Shown in pieces: positions 39,584 to 50,969 of a stretch of DNA of 64,000 nucleotides. The position numbers and the translations under genes were made by a program. Source of the DNA: Polycyclovorans algicola TG408 (GTDB lineage: Bacteria > Pseudomonadota > Gammaproteobacteria > Nevskiales > Nevskiaceae); contig NZ_JOMH01000001.1 in assembly GCF_000711245.1 (NCBI RefSeq), forward strand, positions 62,001 to 126,000, written 5' to 3'. Under the pieces are notes generated by a model, which was given only the letters and a program-made list of their open reading frames with translations, was not told the origin of the DNA and searched no databases. Position 1 is the first letter of the stretch. Each line of letters starts with the position of its first letter.

Positions 39584-40812
39584 GTGTTTCCACGGCTCGC
39601 CAAATCGTTGATCAGCCCCTCAACCACCGCTTCCTCATCGAGCGCAAACCCGACGGCCTGCATCTTCGGCGCGAGGTGCGCATCCCACGATGCCGCAGCA
39701 ACGTGATCATCCAGCGCCCGGCCAGACGTTGCCGCGTAGTCCTGCGCCGCAAACCGCCACGGTTCGGCACCGAAGCTGCGCATCACAAAATTACCGATGC
39801 GCAGGCCGGGCCAGTCGAAATCGCCGTGATAGCGCAACTGCGCGCCGCTGGCGGCGAGTTGCGCCAGCAGGGTGCGCTGCGCGGCGGCGGGCATGCCGTC
39901 GGTACAGACCAGCGGCGCCGAGACCGCGCCCAAGCGTTGCGCGGCAATCGCCACGATGGCCGGATTTTCGCAGACGAACACGGGCTGACCCTTGACTCGC
40001 CACTGCGGCGGCGCGCGCAGCAGGCTGCGCAGGCTCAGGTGCAGCGGTTCGCCTGCCTGCCGGGCCGCCGTCAGCCACTGGCCACAGACGGTGTCGGGCG
40101 CCGCGTCCAGGTTCAGGCACAACACCGGCGCCGCCAGTTCGTTGACCGCCACACCCTGGCGCGCCCAGCGGCTGCGCAGCCGCTCATCCTTTTCGTCACC
40201 CGACGGTGACTTCATGCCGTCATGGCCGCTTGCCTCGGCGGCGCGCAGCACCAGGGCGGCAAGCCTGCCGCCGGGATCGAGGGCGTGGGCATCGCCAACG
40301 CTGGCGGCGGCCAACTCAGCCAGCGGAATGCCGTGGGCCGGCAGCCGCGTCAAAACCTGGGCTGCGCTGGCCAACAGGTCACCGGCTGCTTCTGGCGTGC
40401 CGGCGAGTCGCTTGACCAAGCCCTGCCCCGCCGCAGTGTCGAGCACCGATCGCAGGCGCGCGTCGGTGACGCTTGCAAAAACGTCTTGCCACGCCTGCGT
40501 GCGCCGCTGCCGATCGGCGTGGGTGTGTATTGGCCCGTCCAGCGCCACCAGCGCGGCGTGCAGATCGGCGGCCAGACCGGCACGCGCCAGCGCCGCGTCG
40601 AGTTCAGCGTGGCTGAGCCGCAACGACGCGGCCTGCGTGCTGGCCCGCCCCAGCAAGCCTTCCAGCGCGCGGCGCTCGGTCGAGGTCAAGCCGGTTAGGG
40701 TGAAGGCCTCGGCGGGCGCGGCGCGGCCAAGCCTCGCGCGCAATCGCTGCCGCAAGCCTGCGAGCCCTGCGCCGCCCAGCAGGCGCTGCAAGCGCGCAAG
40801 GTCGTGGGTCAC
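39580..40812 (-). CDS. jetD: Wadjet type II JetD (TIGR02679-type, Toprim nuclease subunit)
   Basis: 410 residues, GTG start overlapping the jetC stop (GTGA). The C-terminal half carries the Toprim marks of JetD: acidic residue in VFVCENPAIVAIAA and the DxD motif in LRYHGDFDWPGLRIGNFVM. The N-terminal half is helical. In characterised Wadjet systems JetD is the topoisomerase VI-like nuclease that cuts closed circular plasmids after JetABC senses them by DNA loop extrusion. Full length, no visible defect. Its stop overlaps the Nramp start. Confidence 0.92.
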   Translation of the reverse strand: MTHDLARLQRLLGGAGLAGLRQRLRARLGRAAPAEAFTLTGLTSTERRALEGLLGRASTQAASLRLSHAELDAALARAGLAADLHAALVALDGPIHTHADRQRRTQAWQDVFASVTDARLRSVLDTAAGQGLVKRLAGTPEAAGDLLASAAQVLTRLPAHGIPLAELAAASVGDAHALDPGGRLAALVLRAAEASGHDGMKSPSGDEKDERLRSRWARQGVAVNELAAPVLCLNLDAAPDTVCGQWLTAARQAGEPLHLSLRSLLRAPPQWRVKGQPVFVCENPAIVAIAAQRLGAVSAPLVCTDGMPAAAQRTLLAQLAASGAQLRYHGDFDWPGLRIGNFVMRSFGAEPWRFAAQDYAATSGRALDDHVAAASWDAHLAPKMQAVGFALDEEAVVEGLINDLASRGNT

Positions 40813-43800
40813 GGCGGCGTTACCTCGGGGAAGCGCCGTGCCGGGTCACTCTCCGGACGCCGCTCGCGGCCGTCCCAGTGCCAGCGCGACACGAACACGG
40901 CATCGGCCCCCTCGCGGCGCACCAGTTGGCTGATGGCCACGCCGGGCAGCTCGGCATAGCAGGCCCATTCACGCTCGCTGGTCATCACGAAATCAAGGTC
41001 GAACTCACGAATCAGCGCCATGCAGTGACGGCGCGCATCGTCGTCGATACCGGCGAAGGCCTCGTCGAGCAACACCAGCCTGGGCGCCCACTCATGGGCG
41101 CTTTGATAAAAACTGCTGGCAGCGGCGAACAACGGCACGGTCAGCCCCAGCGCCTTTTCGCCACTGGACGCCGGGCCGCTCAGTGGCCGCCAGTCCACGT
41201 CATCACGCGAGCGCTTGCGCTGCACGGCGAAGCGATGCCAGCGCCGGTAGTCCAGCGCCTGAGTGAGCACGTCGAGTTGCACGGCTTGGTCGTCACGCGC
41301 CCGTTCGGCCTCGATGCGACGCCCCAGAAACGCGCCCACCACCTGCCGGTCCTCGGCCGACCAGGCCTCGCTGCGGGTGCGCAGCAAACGCTGGCGCGCT
41401 TCGGCGAGGCCGGTCGGGGCCTCGTCGTTGTCGGCGGCCAGCCACGCCAGACGAAAGCGCACGCCGGTGGAGGTGGGGCGACGCTCCAACTCTTTGTTGA
41501 TGTCGCCAAGGCGGTGCTCGGTGTCCTGAATCAGCCGCTGTAGTTCGGAGGCGATTTCCTGCTGCAAGTGGTTTTCAAGAATCTCGCGTTCGTTGGCCGA
41601 GAGTTGCCGGCGGCGCTCTTCGCGCTCGGCATCGAGCTGCGCGCGCAGGCGGTCGGGGCGCTCCGGGCGCTGGCGATAGACGATGTGCACCTGCATGCAG
41701 TCGTCGGTGAATTCCATCACCGCCTCATGACCCTGCGCCGACATCGCGCCCTGCAGCTCGGTGAGGTGGTGTCCGATGTTCTTCTGCACCTGCTGCCAGT
41801 CGCCGTCGTCTGCCGCCACCTCGGTCAGCGCCTGCTCGACGCGGCGCGCCAGACTGCGTGCGGCGTCCACGCCCCAGACACTGTCCAGCGGTGGCAATTC
41901 AACCTCCGGCAACGCCTGCCGCAACAGACCGGCGGCGCTGAAGGCTTGCAGCACACCGATGGCAAGGCGGCGGTCTTCGCTGCGCTCTTCGAGTCGAAGT
42001 CGGGCGCCGCTTTCCTTTTCTGTTGCGGCCGACAAACGGCCACCTGCTTCGATCTGCACTTTGACGGTGTCATCGCGCTGGTTGCGATGCTGATCCAGCG
42101 CGTTGCGGGCCGCGCCCAACTTGGCTTGCAGGGCTTCGACACGCTCACCCACCGTGTCACGCAGGGTTTCATAGCGGGTCCGGGCCTGCTGGGCGGTGCG
42201 GGTCTGCTGCTGGCACTCGGCCTCGGCGCGCCGCAGTGCTTCTTCGGCGTGCTGCTGGCGCTGCGACTGCGCAGTGAGGTCCAGGCCATCACGACGATGT
42301 TCGCGCAGGGTTGCGGCCAGCAGCGCTGCGCCTTGGCGATAGTCGTGCACCTGCTGTGCCAGCGTGTCGAGCGCAGCCGCGTCGGTCGGCAATCCAAGAT
42401 CAGCGGCGTCGAGGTCCAGCGCGTCGCAGGCGCGCTGCACCGCCGTGGTGGCGGCAGCCAGCCGCGCCTCGGCCTCGGCCAGACGCGCCTGCGCCACCCG
42501 CCGCTGCCGCTCGGCCTCGGCAAACGCGGCCTGGGCGCGCAGCAGCGCCGCGTCGCCGGGCGCGGTGTCCCGCTCATAGCCTATGGACGCGCGCGTACGC
42601 GCCGCCTCATCCTGCTCTGCCGTCAGTTCGGCAGCCAGCGCGGTCAGTTCGGCCTGCCGCTGCGCGATCTCGGCAAGCCGCTGCTGGCGCGCCGCTTCGC
42701 GTGCGGCGTGACCGATGAACTCGGCCTGCGGCTTCAACCACGCACCCTGTACCGGACCGACACGGAATCGGCCGAGCGGCGACACCCAGGCCTCAGCCTG
42801 TGCGGCGTCGTCATCGCCGGCATGGATGCTGTCGAGCAGATCGGTGACGGTCTGCGCCGACACCGCAGCGGCTGCGCCCTGCGCCGGAATGCTGGTCCGC
42901 AGATAGCGCCGCACGCTGTCCCCAGCCACCGGCGCGCGCGCCACCAGCATCAGGTCGTGGGTCGCAGGGTTGAGCACCTCACCGGCGGGCGTGACCCAGG
43001 CATCGAGCAGACCGCTGGCTTGCAACGCGGCCTCCAGACCGGCGCGCTGATCGGCCGGCGTGTCCTCGGTGAAATCGACCAACTGCCACAACGGCGCGCC
43101 GGGGCGATCAAGACGACTGTCGGGCGCCCGCGTCGGCGGCGGTGGCGGCACGCGATCATCGCCGCGCGCTAGGGCCTCGTGTTCGCCGCGCAGCCGTGTC
43201 TGTTCGTCGGCCACGGTGCGCTGTTGCTGGCGCAGGTCGGCTTCGGTTTGCGCCAGTGCCTGCTCGCGCGTGCGCGCGGCTTGCTCCAGCGCCGCCCGCA
43301 GCGGGTTGCTGCCTTCGCCGCTGTCGATCCAGTCTTCAAGTGCGTCACGCGCGGCCTCGGCATCACCCAGCGACAGCGTGCGCAACCCGGCGAGGTGGGA
43401 CTGCCACGCGTCCAGCAGGGCGCTGCCGGCCTGGCGCTGTTCGCGCTGGCGGGTTTCGACGGTTGCGGTTGCATCATCAAAGGTGTCGGCCTTGGCGCTG
43501 CGGTCATCGGCGGCGCGCTCCTGCTCGCGCTGGACCCGCGCGCGTTCTGCCAGCCGCTTGCGCAGCAGCGCGATCTGCCGCAGCCGCGCCTGCGCCGCAT
43601 CGTCGGTGGTACGTCGTAGTTGCTCGGGCAGCTCGGCCGCCACCGCGACGGCGCCCTCGGGCAGGGCAACATCACCCAGGGCCCGCGCGTGAGCGCTGGC
43701 CAACCCGGTGACCTCGGCCAGTTGCGCGGTCGCATCCAGTTCGGCGACCAGTCGTTTACGCGATGCCGCAGCCTGGCGCTGACTCTCGCCGGTCTGCGCC

Positions 43801-44936
43801 GCCTCGCGCGCCTGCCGCGCCCGGCTGTCATCGACGCGGCGGTCGGCATCGGCCTGCCCCTGGCGGGCCCTCTCGGCCTCGTCTTTGGCCTCGTCCAGCC
43901 GTTTGGCGTCGCGGTGGGCGGGGTCTTCTGCCAGCGCCTGCACGCGCGCTTCGTCTTCAATGATCTGCTGCTTGAGTTGCTGATCGAGCGCGGCAAGCCG
44001 ATGCACCTCGGCCTCGGCCGCCTGCCGTTCGGCGGCGACTTCGTTGACTTCGCGGCTGGCGTCGTCGAAGCGCGTCTGGGCGCGCCGCATGTCCGCTGCG
44101 CGGCGGCGTGCCGCAACCTGGGCATAGTGGCGATAGCGCTTCTCGAAACCGGCGACGGCCTTGTGCATGGCCTCAAGTTCGTCGAGTTCACGCTTCAGGT
44201 CTTCGAGCCGGTTGAACGATTCGGCAACGTCTTCCAGCAGGCCGCGATCCAGCGGCGGCAACGCTTCGCTGAGCGCGTTTGACAGCCGCTTTTCGTCGGG
44301 CTGCTTGGACAACTGCGGTTGACGCAACTGGATCAACGTGTCGATCAAGGCGGCGTAGCGCGCCTCGCCGAGATGAAACAGTCGTTCATCGACCGCGCGC
44401 CGGTAATGTTGGGCGCTGTCAAAAACCTGGCCACTGCCGCCGATGGCCGCTTCGAGACGGTCACGCGACAGCGCCGTGCGCTCGGGCGTGGTCAGCCACA
44501 GGGTGTCCCCGATGCGCTGGTGGGTCAGGAAATACCAGGGTTCCACCGCCTTGCCGGCCACCGCGCGCAGGCCGCAGCCCAGGGTCAGGTAGTGCGCGGC
44601 GCCGTGCTCGTCGCGGCGGCCAAACTCCACCCAGGTGTAACCGGTACGGCGCTCGCCGGCGCCACCGCCCATGAGCAGGTTCCATTCCATGCGCTTGCTG
44701 CGGTCACCATCGGGTTCGATGCGCTCGGAACGCAAGCTGGCGTCGAACAGAAACGGCAGGGTCAGCGACAACACCTTGGATTTGCCGGTGCCGTTGTTGC
44801 CGCGCAGCAGCAGATGGCCGTCGCGGAACCAGAATTCTTCGGCGTCGTAGTAGAACAACTCCACCAGCCCGCAGCGCAGCGGCTGCCAGCGCGGCAATTG
44901 CGGCTCGGGCAGGGTTGGCCGTCTGAGTTCGCTCAC
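40809..44936 (-). CDS. jetC: Wadjet type II JetC (TIGR02680-type, SMC-like ATPase)
   Basis: 1375 residues. MukB/SbcC-like: Walker A LLRGNNGTGKSKVLSLTLPFLF near the N-terminus (about residue 45), about 900 residues of coiled coil (Arg/Glu/Gln/Ala-rich), the ABC signature region LSGPASSGEKALGLTVPLF and Walker B RLVLLDEAFAGIDDDARRH near the C-terminus. It is the motor that extrudes plasmid DNA loops. GTG start (44936) overlaps jetB (GTGA). Length is normal for the type II SMC subunit; no frameshift in the coiled coil. Confidence 0.94.
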   Translation of the reverse strand: MSELRRPTLPEPQLPRWQPLRCGLVELFYYDAEEFWFRDGHLLLRGNNGTGKSKVLSLTLPFLFDASLRSERIEPDGDRSKRMEWNLLMGGGAGERRTGYTWVEFGRRDEHGAAHYLTLGCGLRAVAGKAVEPWYFLTHQRIGDTLWLTTPERTALSRDRLEAAIGGSGQVFDSAQHYRRAVDERLFHLGEARYAALIDTLIQLRQPQLSKQPDEKRLSNALSEALPPLDRGLLEDVAESFNRLEDLKRELDELEAMHKAVAGFEKRYRHYAQVAARRRAADMRRAQTRFDDASREVNEVAAERQAAEAEVHRLAALDQQLKQQIIEDEARVQALAEDPAHRDAKRLDEAKDEAERARQGQADADRRVDDSRARQAREAAQTGESQRQAAASRKRLVAELDATAQLAEVTGLASAHARALGDVALPEGAVAVAAELPEQLRRTTDDAAQARLRQIALLRKRLAERARVQREQERAADDRSAKADTFDDATATVETRQREQRQAGSALLDAWQSHLAGLRTLSLGDAEAARDALEDWIDSGEGSNPLRAALEQAARTREQALAQTEADLRQQQRTVADEQTRLRGEHEALARGDDRVPPPPPTRAPDSRLDRPGAPLWQLVDFTEDTPADQRAGLEAALQASGLLDAWVTPAGEVLNPATHDLMLVARAPVAGDSVRRYLRTSIPAQGAAAAVSAQTVTDLLDSIHAGDDDAAQAEAWVSPLGRFRVGPVQGAWLKPQAEFIGHAAREAARQQRLAEIAQRQAELTALAAELTAEQDEAARTRASIGYERDTAPGDAALLRAQAAFAEAERQRRVAQARLAEAEARLAAATTAVQRACDALDLDAADLGLPTDAAALDTLAQQVHDYRQGAALLAATLREHRRDGLDLTAQSQRQQHAEEALRRAEAECQQQTRTAQQARTRYETLRDTVGERVEALQAKLGAARNALDQHRNQRDDTVKVQIEAGGRLSAATEKESGARLRLEERSEDRRLAIGVLQAFSAAGLLRQALPEVELPPLDSVWGVDAARSLARRVEQALTEVAADDGDWQQVQKNIGHHLTELQGAMSAQGHEAVMEFTDDCMQVHIVYRQRPERPDRLRAQLDAEREERRRQLSANEREILENHLQQEIASELQRLIQDTEHRLGDINKELERRPTSTGVRFRLAWLAADNDEAPTGLAEARQRLLRTRSEAWSAEDRQVVGAFLGRRIEAERARDDQAVQLDVLTQALDYRRWHRFAVQRKRSRDDVDWRPLSGPASSGEKALGLTVPLFAAASSFYQSAHEWAPRLVLLDEAFAGIDDDARRHCMALIREFDLDFVMTSEREWACYAELPGVAISQLVRREGADAVFVSRWHWDGRERRPESDPARRFPEVTPP

Positions 44937-46183
44937 AGCAACGCCGCCTGTCGCGGATGTTCGGCGTCACCGCGCTGCTGCGGGGCGTCGAAGGCATAGC
45001 GCAGCAGCGCGGGCCGGGCAATGAAACCCGCCCCCTGTCGTCGCAATAGCTTGAGCGCCACCAGGCGATTGACGGCCTGCTCGGCCAACGGGCTTTCGGC
45101 CCCCGGCTCGCGCGCGGTCTTGCTCCAGTAGCGCCCGTACTGATCGGCGGCGTCGCGCACGAAGGCGGCCAGCTCCACCAACATGTGCACGCGGCCAGGC
45201 GATGCGCGATCGGCCGCAGCGAGATACTCGGCCAGCAGCAGGGTGACGTGGGCATCGGTGCCGACGGCGGGCATGCGTTCGTCGGTCAACTCTGAATCGG
45301 GATCAACGAGTGCCAGCCCCTCGGCGCGCAGTTCGGCCACCAGACCGAGGGCGTCGGCCAGCCGGGCGGCCATGGGGCCACGCTGGCTGGCGAGGTAATC
45401 GCGCTCGGTGGGGCTCAGTTCATCGTGATAGACCACCGGATCATCCAGCAGGCAACGCGCAACCCGGTGGCGTGCGGCGTCGCGCCGACCTTGTTCGCTG
45501 TCGGGCGCAAAGTCTTCAACCAGGGCGCTCAGCCGCCCTTCAAAGTCAAGCTGCGGCTGGGTCGTCGCCAGCCAACTGGCGCCGCGACTGCCGCCCGGCA
45601 ACGCGGCCAACACGCGGCGATGCACGTCATAGAGGACATCGGCATCGCGGCCGCGCTCGACAAAGCGCCCCTCGTCACCCGCCACCAGACCGAGCACGCC
45701 GAGTTGCATCAGATACCGGCACACGTGCACCAGATCACGCCGCTCGCGTACCGCCTCCAAGGTGAAGGAAAAGCCCAGGGCGACGAGTTCATCGTCGGCC
45801 GCCGCTTCGATCAGCCGTTCGCCCAAAATCTGCAAGGTGATCTGCGGCTCGGCGCGCTCCAGCACCGCGCAGACCAGACACAACAGCACGTAACGTTCGC
45901 GCGCCAGAGCGCCGTCAAACCCGGCGGCGCCACGGGTGGCGTCATCCAGCGATCCGGGGCGCTTGTAGAGCCGCGCACATTCGCGCTCGACCAACAGCGT
46001 CCAGCCGGTTTCGCGCGCCAGCCATTCACGCAGCGCACCGACGTGGCGCCGAACATGAACGTAATCGGGGTCACTGGCGGGCAGCAGCGGACGCATCAAC
46101 AGCGCCCGCAGGGCCTGCTCCTGTTCGGCGGCCTGCTGACGGGCCAGGACATCGGTGACCCGGTCGCGAGAGGCGCCTGCCAT
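44933..46183 (-). CDS. jetB: Wadjet type II JetB (TIGR02678-type, kleisin partner)
   Basis: 416 residues of the TIGR02678/DUF2398 type: LARQQAAEQEQALRALLMRPLL, DPDYVHVRRHVGALREWLARETGW and WLATTQPQLDFEGRL, RCLLDDPVVYHDELSPTERDYL, with winged-helix-like parts. It corresponds to the KITE-type partner that bridges JetA and JetC. ATG 46183 shares one base with the jetA stop (TGATG). Confidence 0.9.
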   Translation of the reverse strand: MAGASRDRVTDVLARQQAAEQEQALRALLMRPLLPASDPDYVHVRRHVGALREWLARETGWTLLVERECARLYKRPGSLDDATRGAAGFDGALARERYVLLCLVCAVLERAEPQITLQILGERLIEAAADDELVALGFSFTLEAVRERRDLVHVCRYLMQLGVLGLVAGDEGRFVERGRDADVLYDVHRRVLAALPGGSRGASWLATTQPQLDFEGRLSALVEDFAPDSEQGRRDAARHRVARCLLDDPVVYHDELSPTERDYLASQRGPMAARLADALGLVAELRAEGLALVDPDSELTDERMPAVGTDAHVTLLLAEYLAAADRASPGRVHMLVELAAFVRDAADQYGRYWSKTAREPGAESPLAEQAVNRLVALKLLRRQGAGFIARPALLRYAFDAPQQRGDAEHPRQAALL

Positions 46184-47682
46184 CAGGAGACCGCCATCAC
46201 TTCGATGAGGTGATCACGGCCCGCAAACCGCCCCAGCTCGGTTTCGATGACCGCCTGCGTGCCATCGACCAGCGGCGTGAGGCGTACCCGCAGCAGGCCG
46301 TCGGCGCTGCTGCGTTCCACCGGCTGATCAGGCTGTTGCTGCGCCGACAGGGCTTCTCCCAGCAGGTTGAGAAACAGGCGGAACGCCGCCGCATCCAGCA
46401 CCCCAAGCTGCGACAGCCGCGTGTAGCCCGCCGCCGTGAGCCGCTCGCGTGCCCGCGTCAGTTGCGCGTTCTGTTCGGCCATCTGGGCTGCCAACAAGGC
46501 CCGTGCCTGGCTGCGGTCGCGGATCAACGTCGGGCCGCCGCGCGTCGGCAGCCGGGCCTGCTCACGCAGCCGCGGCTGAATGGTCAGCGGCGGCGCGGCG
46601 CCCCACGGTGTGCTAGCCGGGACATCATCGACAACGGCCAGCGCCAGATGCCGCGCCGGCGACAGGCCAAAGGCGGCACGCCACAGGCGATGCGCGTCGC
46701 CGGCATGGGGGGTCTGCGCAAACCAGACCGCCAGCCGCCGAAAGTCGGCACTGCGGTCACTGCGCCCGGCGCGCCGCTCGTTGAGCGCCGACACTGCCGA
46801 GAGCAGCCGCGGAATCGCAGAGCGCGCCGCTGCGCGCAGCAGCTCCGCCTGGGCGGGCAGGCGTCCGTCCGATAGAAACCAGAGGCGAATGCCCTGCCAG
46901 CGCTCAACCCAGGCGGTGCGTTTGAGCGCCCGCGAGGCTTGGCGATCGGCGTCATCGCCCGGCGCAGCGTCACCGGCCTCGCGCGCCGCTGCCAGGTCCA
47001 GCAGACCGTCAATCGACGGTTGCAGGGCATCCAGCGCGGCGGCAATGCGCCCGGCACGCTCAACCAGCTCGCGGATGAAGCGCTCCAGATAATCGATGAG
47101 CCGGGTCTTGAAGCCCATAACGGCGTCCAGCTCGGCGCGTTGCAGTTCCAGGGTGCGTGACAGGTCGGCCATGAACACTTCGGCATGCCGCGCCAGACCT
47201 TCGAACACGTGCACCAGATCGCGCAGCGCCTCGTGCACCTTGGGCGCGTCGGGTGCGGCCTGATCGGCAAGCAGCCGCAGCGTGGTCAGCCGCGCCAGGA
47301 TGTCGTCGAGCGCCACGGTTTGCAGCTCGCCCCGGCGCGCCAGTGCCGTCACATAAGCCGCCAGACCGGCTTCCACCGCCTCGCCGCCGGGGGTGAGCCG
47401 ATACAACAATCGGCGCCGGTAAAAGTCCTCCAGCGTGGCGACTCTTGCGGTGTCGGCCTGGGCACGCAGATTGCCCCAGGCGACCAGTTGATCCAGCGCC
47501 TGTGCCAGCGCCTCGGCAGACGGTGGCGCGCCCGGCCAGCGCGCCTCACGCAGTAAATCGTCCGGCCGCAGATGTAGCCGAAAGGCCCGTTTAGCGGCAG
47601 AAAAACCGTCGAGCACGGCGCGGTACAGCGCTGCGTTGTCAGCCGAGACGTGACGAAACAGGTCGGCGTCGCGCAATTTCAT
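46183..47682 (-). CDS. jetA: Wadjet type II JetA (TIGR02677-type)
   Basis: 499 residues from ATG 47682, where the conserved start MKLRDADLFRHVSADNAALYRAVLDGF begins; the longer upstream frame is antisense-like Arg/Ser-rich sequence and overlaps vapC. DUF2397 pattern throughout (LRPDDLLREARWP, RRLLYRLTPGGEAVEAGLAAY, DLVHVFEGLARHAEVFMADLSRTLELQ, LWFLSDG). JetA is the kleisin subunit that closes the JetC ring. It begins 16 bp after the vapC stop, so the toxin-antitoxin pair and Wadjet may be one transcript. Confidence 0.9.
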   Translation of the reverse strand: MKLRDADLFRHVSADNAALYRAVLDGFSAAKRAFRLHLRPDDLLREARWPGAPPSAEALAQALDQLVAWGNLRAQADTARVATLEDFYRRRLLYRLTPGGEAVEAGLAAYVTALARRGELQTVALDDILARLTTLRLLADQAAPDAPKVHEALRDLVHVFEGLARHAEVFMADLSRTLELQRAELDAVMGFKTRLIDYLERFIRELVERAGRIAAALDALQPSIDGLLDLAAAREAGDAAPGDDADRQASRALKRTAWVERWQGIRLWFLSDGRLPAQAELLRAAARSAIPRLLSAVSALNERRAGRSDRSADFRRLAVWFAQTPHAGDAHRLWRAAFGLSPARHLALAVVDDVPASTPWGAAPPLTIQPRLREQARLPTRGGPTLIRDRSQARALLAAQMAEQNAQLTRARERLTAAGYTRLSQLGVLDAAAFRLFLNLLGEALSAQQQPDQPVERSSADGLLRVRLTPLVDGTQAVIETELGRFAGRDHLIEVMAVS

Positions 47683-47698
47683 CAATCGCCGTGCCGCT

Positions 47699-48103
47699 TC
47701 ACAAGCGGGCCACGCCGACCTTTGCGGCAGCGGCCGCGAGGGCCTCATCCAGCGTTGCCAGCGGAATCCGGCGGCGCAGGGCCAGCTCCAGATAACTGGC
47801 GTCGTAGACGGTGAGCTGGTGGCGCTGCGCCAAGGCCAGCGTGTCACCCAGGCTGCGGTCGATGGACGAGGGCTCGATCTCGATCGTGCGCGACCGCAAC
47901 GATCGACGCGCAACCTCCAGCGTGATGTCGTCCGCGCGCCCTTTGCGCAGCGCCACCCACAGGGCATTCGCAACCTCGGTCGGCCACAGCGCGGGCACCA
48001 CGAAATCAACCCTGGCGAGCGCCTGAGGCAGAGCCGGTGGCGGTCGTTCGTCTGGCAGTGTGCAGGCGATAAAGGCGCTGCAATCGACCACGGCAACCGC
48101 CAC
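47699..48103 (-). CDS. vapC: VapC-type PIN-domain toxin
   Basis: 134 residues from the GTG at 48103, which overlaps the antitoxin stop by one base (TAGTG). PIN-domain acids: Asp in VAVVDCSAF, Glu in LWPTEVANALW, Asp in LTVYDASYLELALRR and Asp in LATLDEAL. These four carboxylates bind Mg2+/Mn2+ for RNA cleavage, usually of tRNA or rRNA. Paired with a Phd-type antitoxin, not VapB, a common mix. Directly upstream of jetA. Confidence 0.88.
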   Translation of the reverse strand: MAVAVVDCSAFIACTLPDERPPPALPQALARVDFVVPALWPTEVANALWVALRKGRADDITLEVARRSLRSRTIEIEPSSIDRSLGDTLALAQRHQLTVYDASYLELALRRRIPLATLDEALAAAAAKVGVARL

Positions 48104-48354
48104 TAGCGACGCCCTTCCTTGATCCAATCCAGAATTTCTGTGGTGGTCGTCACCTTGCCTTCGGCGCGCAGACGCTCCCGATTCGCCATGAGCGTATCCC
48201 AAGCCTCCTGGGCGGCCTTGGGGTCAACGCGACCGCTCGGTCCCAACTCCGCCACCGGCTTGCCTCGCCGGGTGATGGTGATGCGCTCGCCCCGCGAGGC
48301 CCGCTCGATCAGGCTGGAAAAGTGGGTCTTGGCTTCATAGGCGCCGATTTCCAT
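48103..48354 (-). CDS. Phd/YefM-type antitoxin
   Basis: 83 residues from ATG 48354 with GGAGCG close upstream. Sequence MEIGAYEAKTHFSSLIERASRGERITITRRGKPVAEL is the classical Phd fold: an N-terminal DNA-binding dimer that represses its own operon. The C-terminal half (AWDTLMANRERLRAEGKVTTTTEILDWIKEGRR) would bind and neutralise the PIN toxin encoded next. Confidence 0.92.
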   Translation of the reverse strand: MEIGAYEAKTHFSSLIERASRGERITITRRGKPVAELGPSGRVDPKAAQEAWDTLMANRERLRAEGKVTTTTEILDWIKEGRR

Positions 48355-48410
48355 GACGCGCTCCAACAGGTCGGATAGACGACCAGTTTAGCGCCCTGCC
48401 GAATGAGTTG

Positions 48411-48770
48411 TCAGAGCTGGATGCGCCCGCCCCCGCCCTGCCCGGGCACCACAATGGAGCTGGCCTGCTCGCGGCGCATACGCTCCATCTCCTGAACCAT
48501 CTCTTGCAGCGCCTTCTGCGCGGCGGCGGGGAAGGCCTCGACAGCTGCCTCAAGGCTGTCGGCCTCAATGCCAAAGTGCAGCGGCAAGGCACCGCCCTGG
48601 GTCATCAAAGACGCCTGCCCCTCGTAAATCGTCGGGCGCGACGGATCGTCGGTGCCATCAAGGGTCACCGGCACCAGTCGCCGCAAAACGCCGGTACGGC
48701 GGTCGGTAAAGGATTCTTCGCGGTGCATTTGGGTGACATCGAGACGGATATCGGGCAGTTCTGGGTTCAT
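48411..48770 (-). CDS. Small conserved-looking cytoplasmic protein, function unknown
   Basis: 119 residues from ATG 48770. No family recognised. The N-terminal half is beta-rich (IRLDVTQMHREESFTDRRTG, VPVTLDGTDDPSRPTIYEGQASL); the C-terminal half is a helix (SLEAAVEAFPAAAQKALQEMVQEMERMRREQA) ending in a Gly-rich tail (VPGQGGGGRIQL). No signal peptide. It lies 31 bp after thiC and may share its transcript. Confidence 0.7.
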   Translation of the reverse strand: MNPELPDIRLDVTQMHREESFTDRRTGVLRRLVPVTLDGTDDPSRPTIYEGQASLMTQGGALPLHFGIEADSLEAAVEAFPAAAQKALQEMVQEMERMRREQASSIVVPGQGGGGRIQL

Positions 48771-48801
48771 GATCAAAGTTGCTCAAGAGTTGGAAGGGGA
48801 A

Positions 48802-50836
<2,035 letters not shown>

Positions 50837-50902
50837 GTCACGATAGCAAACCCGGCAGTCGGCGCACCGGGTGCCGAAACGTAGCGGATCGTGAGAATGT
50901 CC

Positions 50903-50969
50903 GTAGGTCGGCATTCATGCCGACAACCATGGGTGATTGGCGACCGCGTCGGGTTGAAACCCGACCTAC
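50903..50969. repeat. REP-like palindromic element (second copy)
   Basis: Ends GTAGGTCGG and CCGACCTAC match the element at 27018-27067; each side forms a hairpin (GTCGGCATTCATGCCGAC and GTCGGGTTGAAACCCGAC), with a longer unrelated centre. It lies between the Nudix gene and the thiC leader. Confidence 0.85.
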
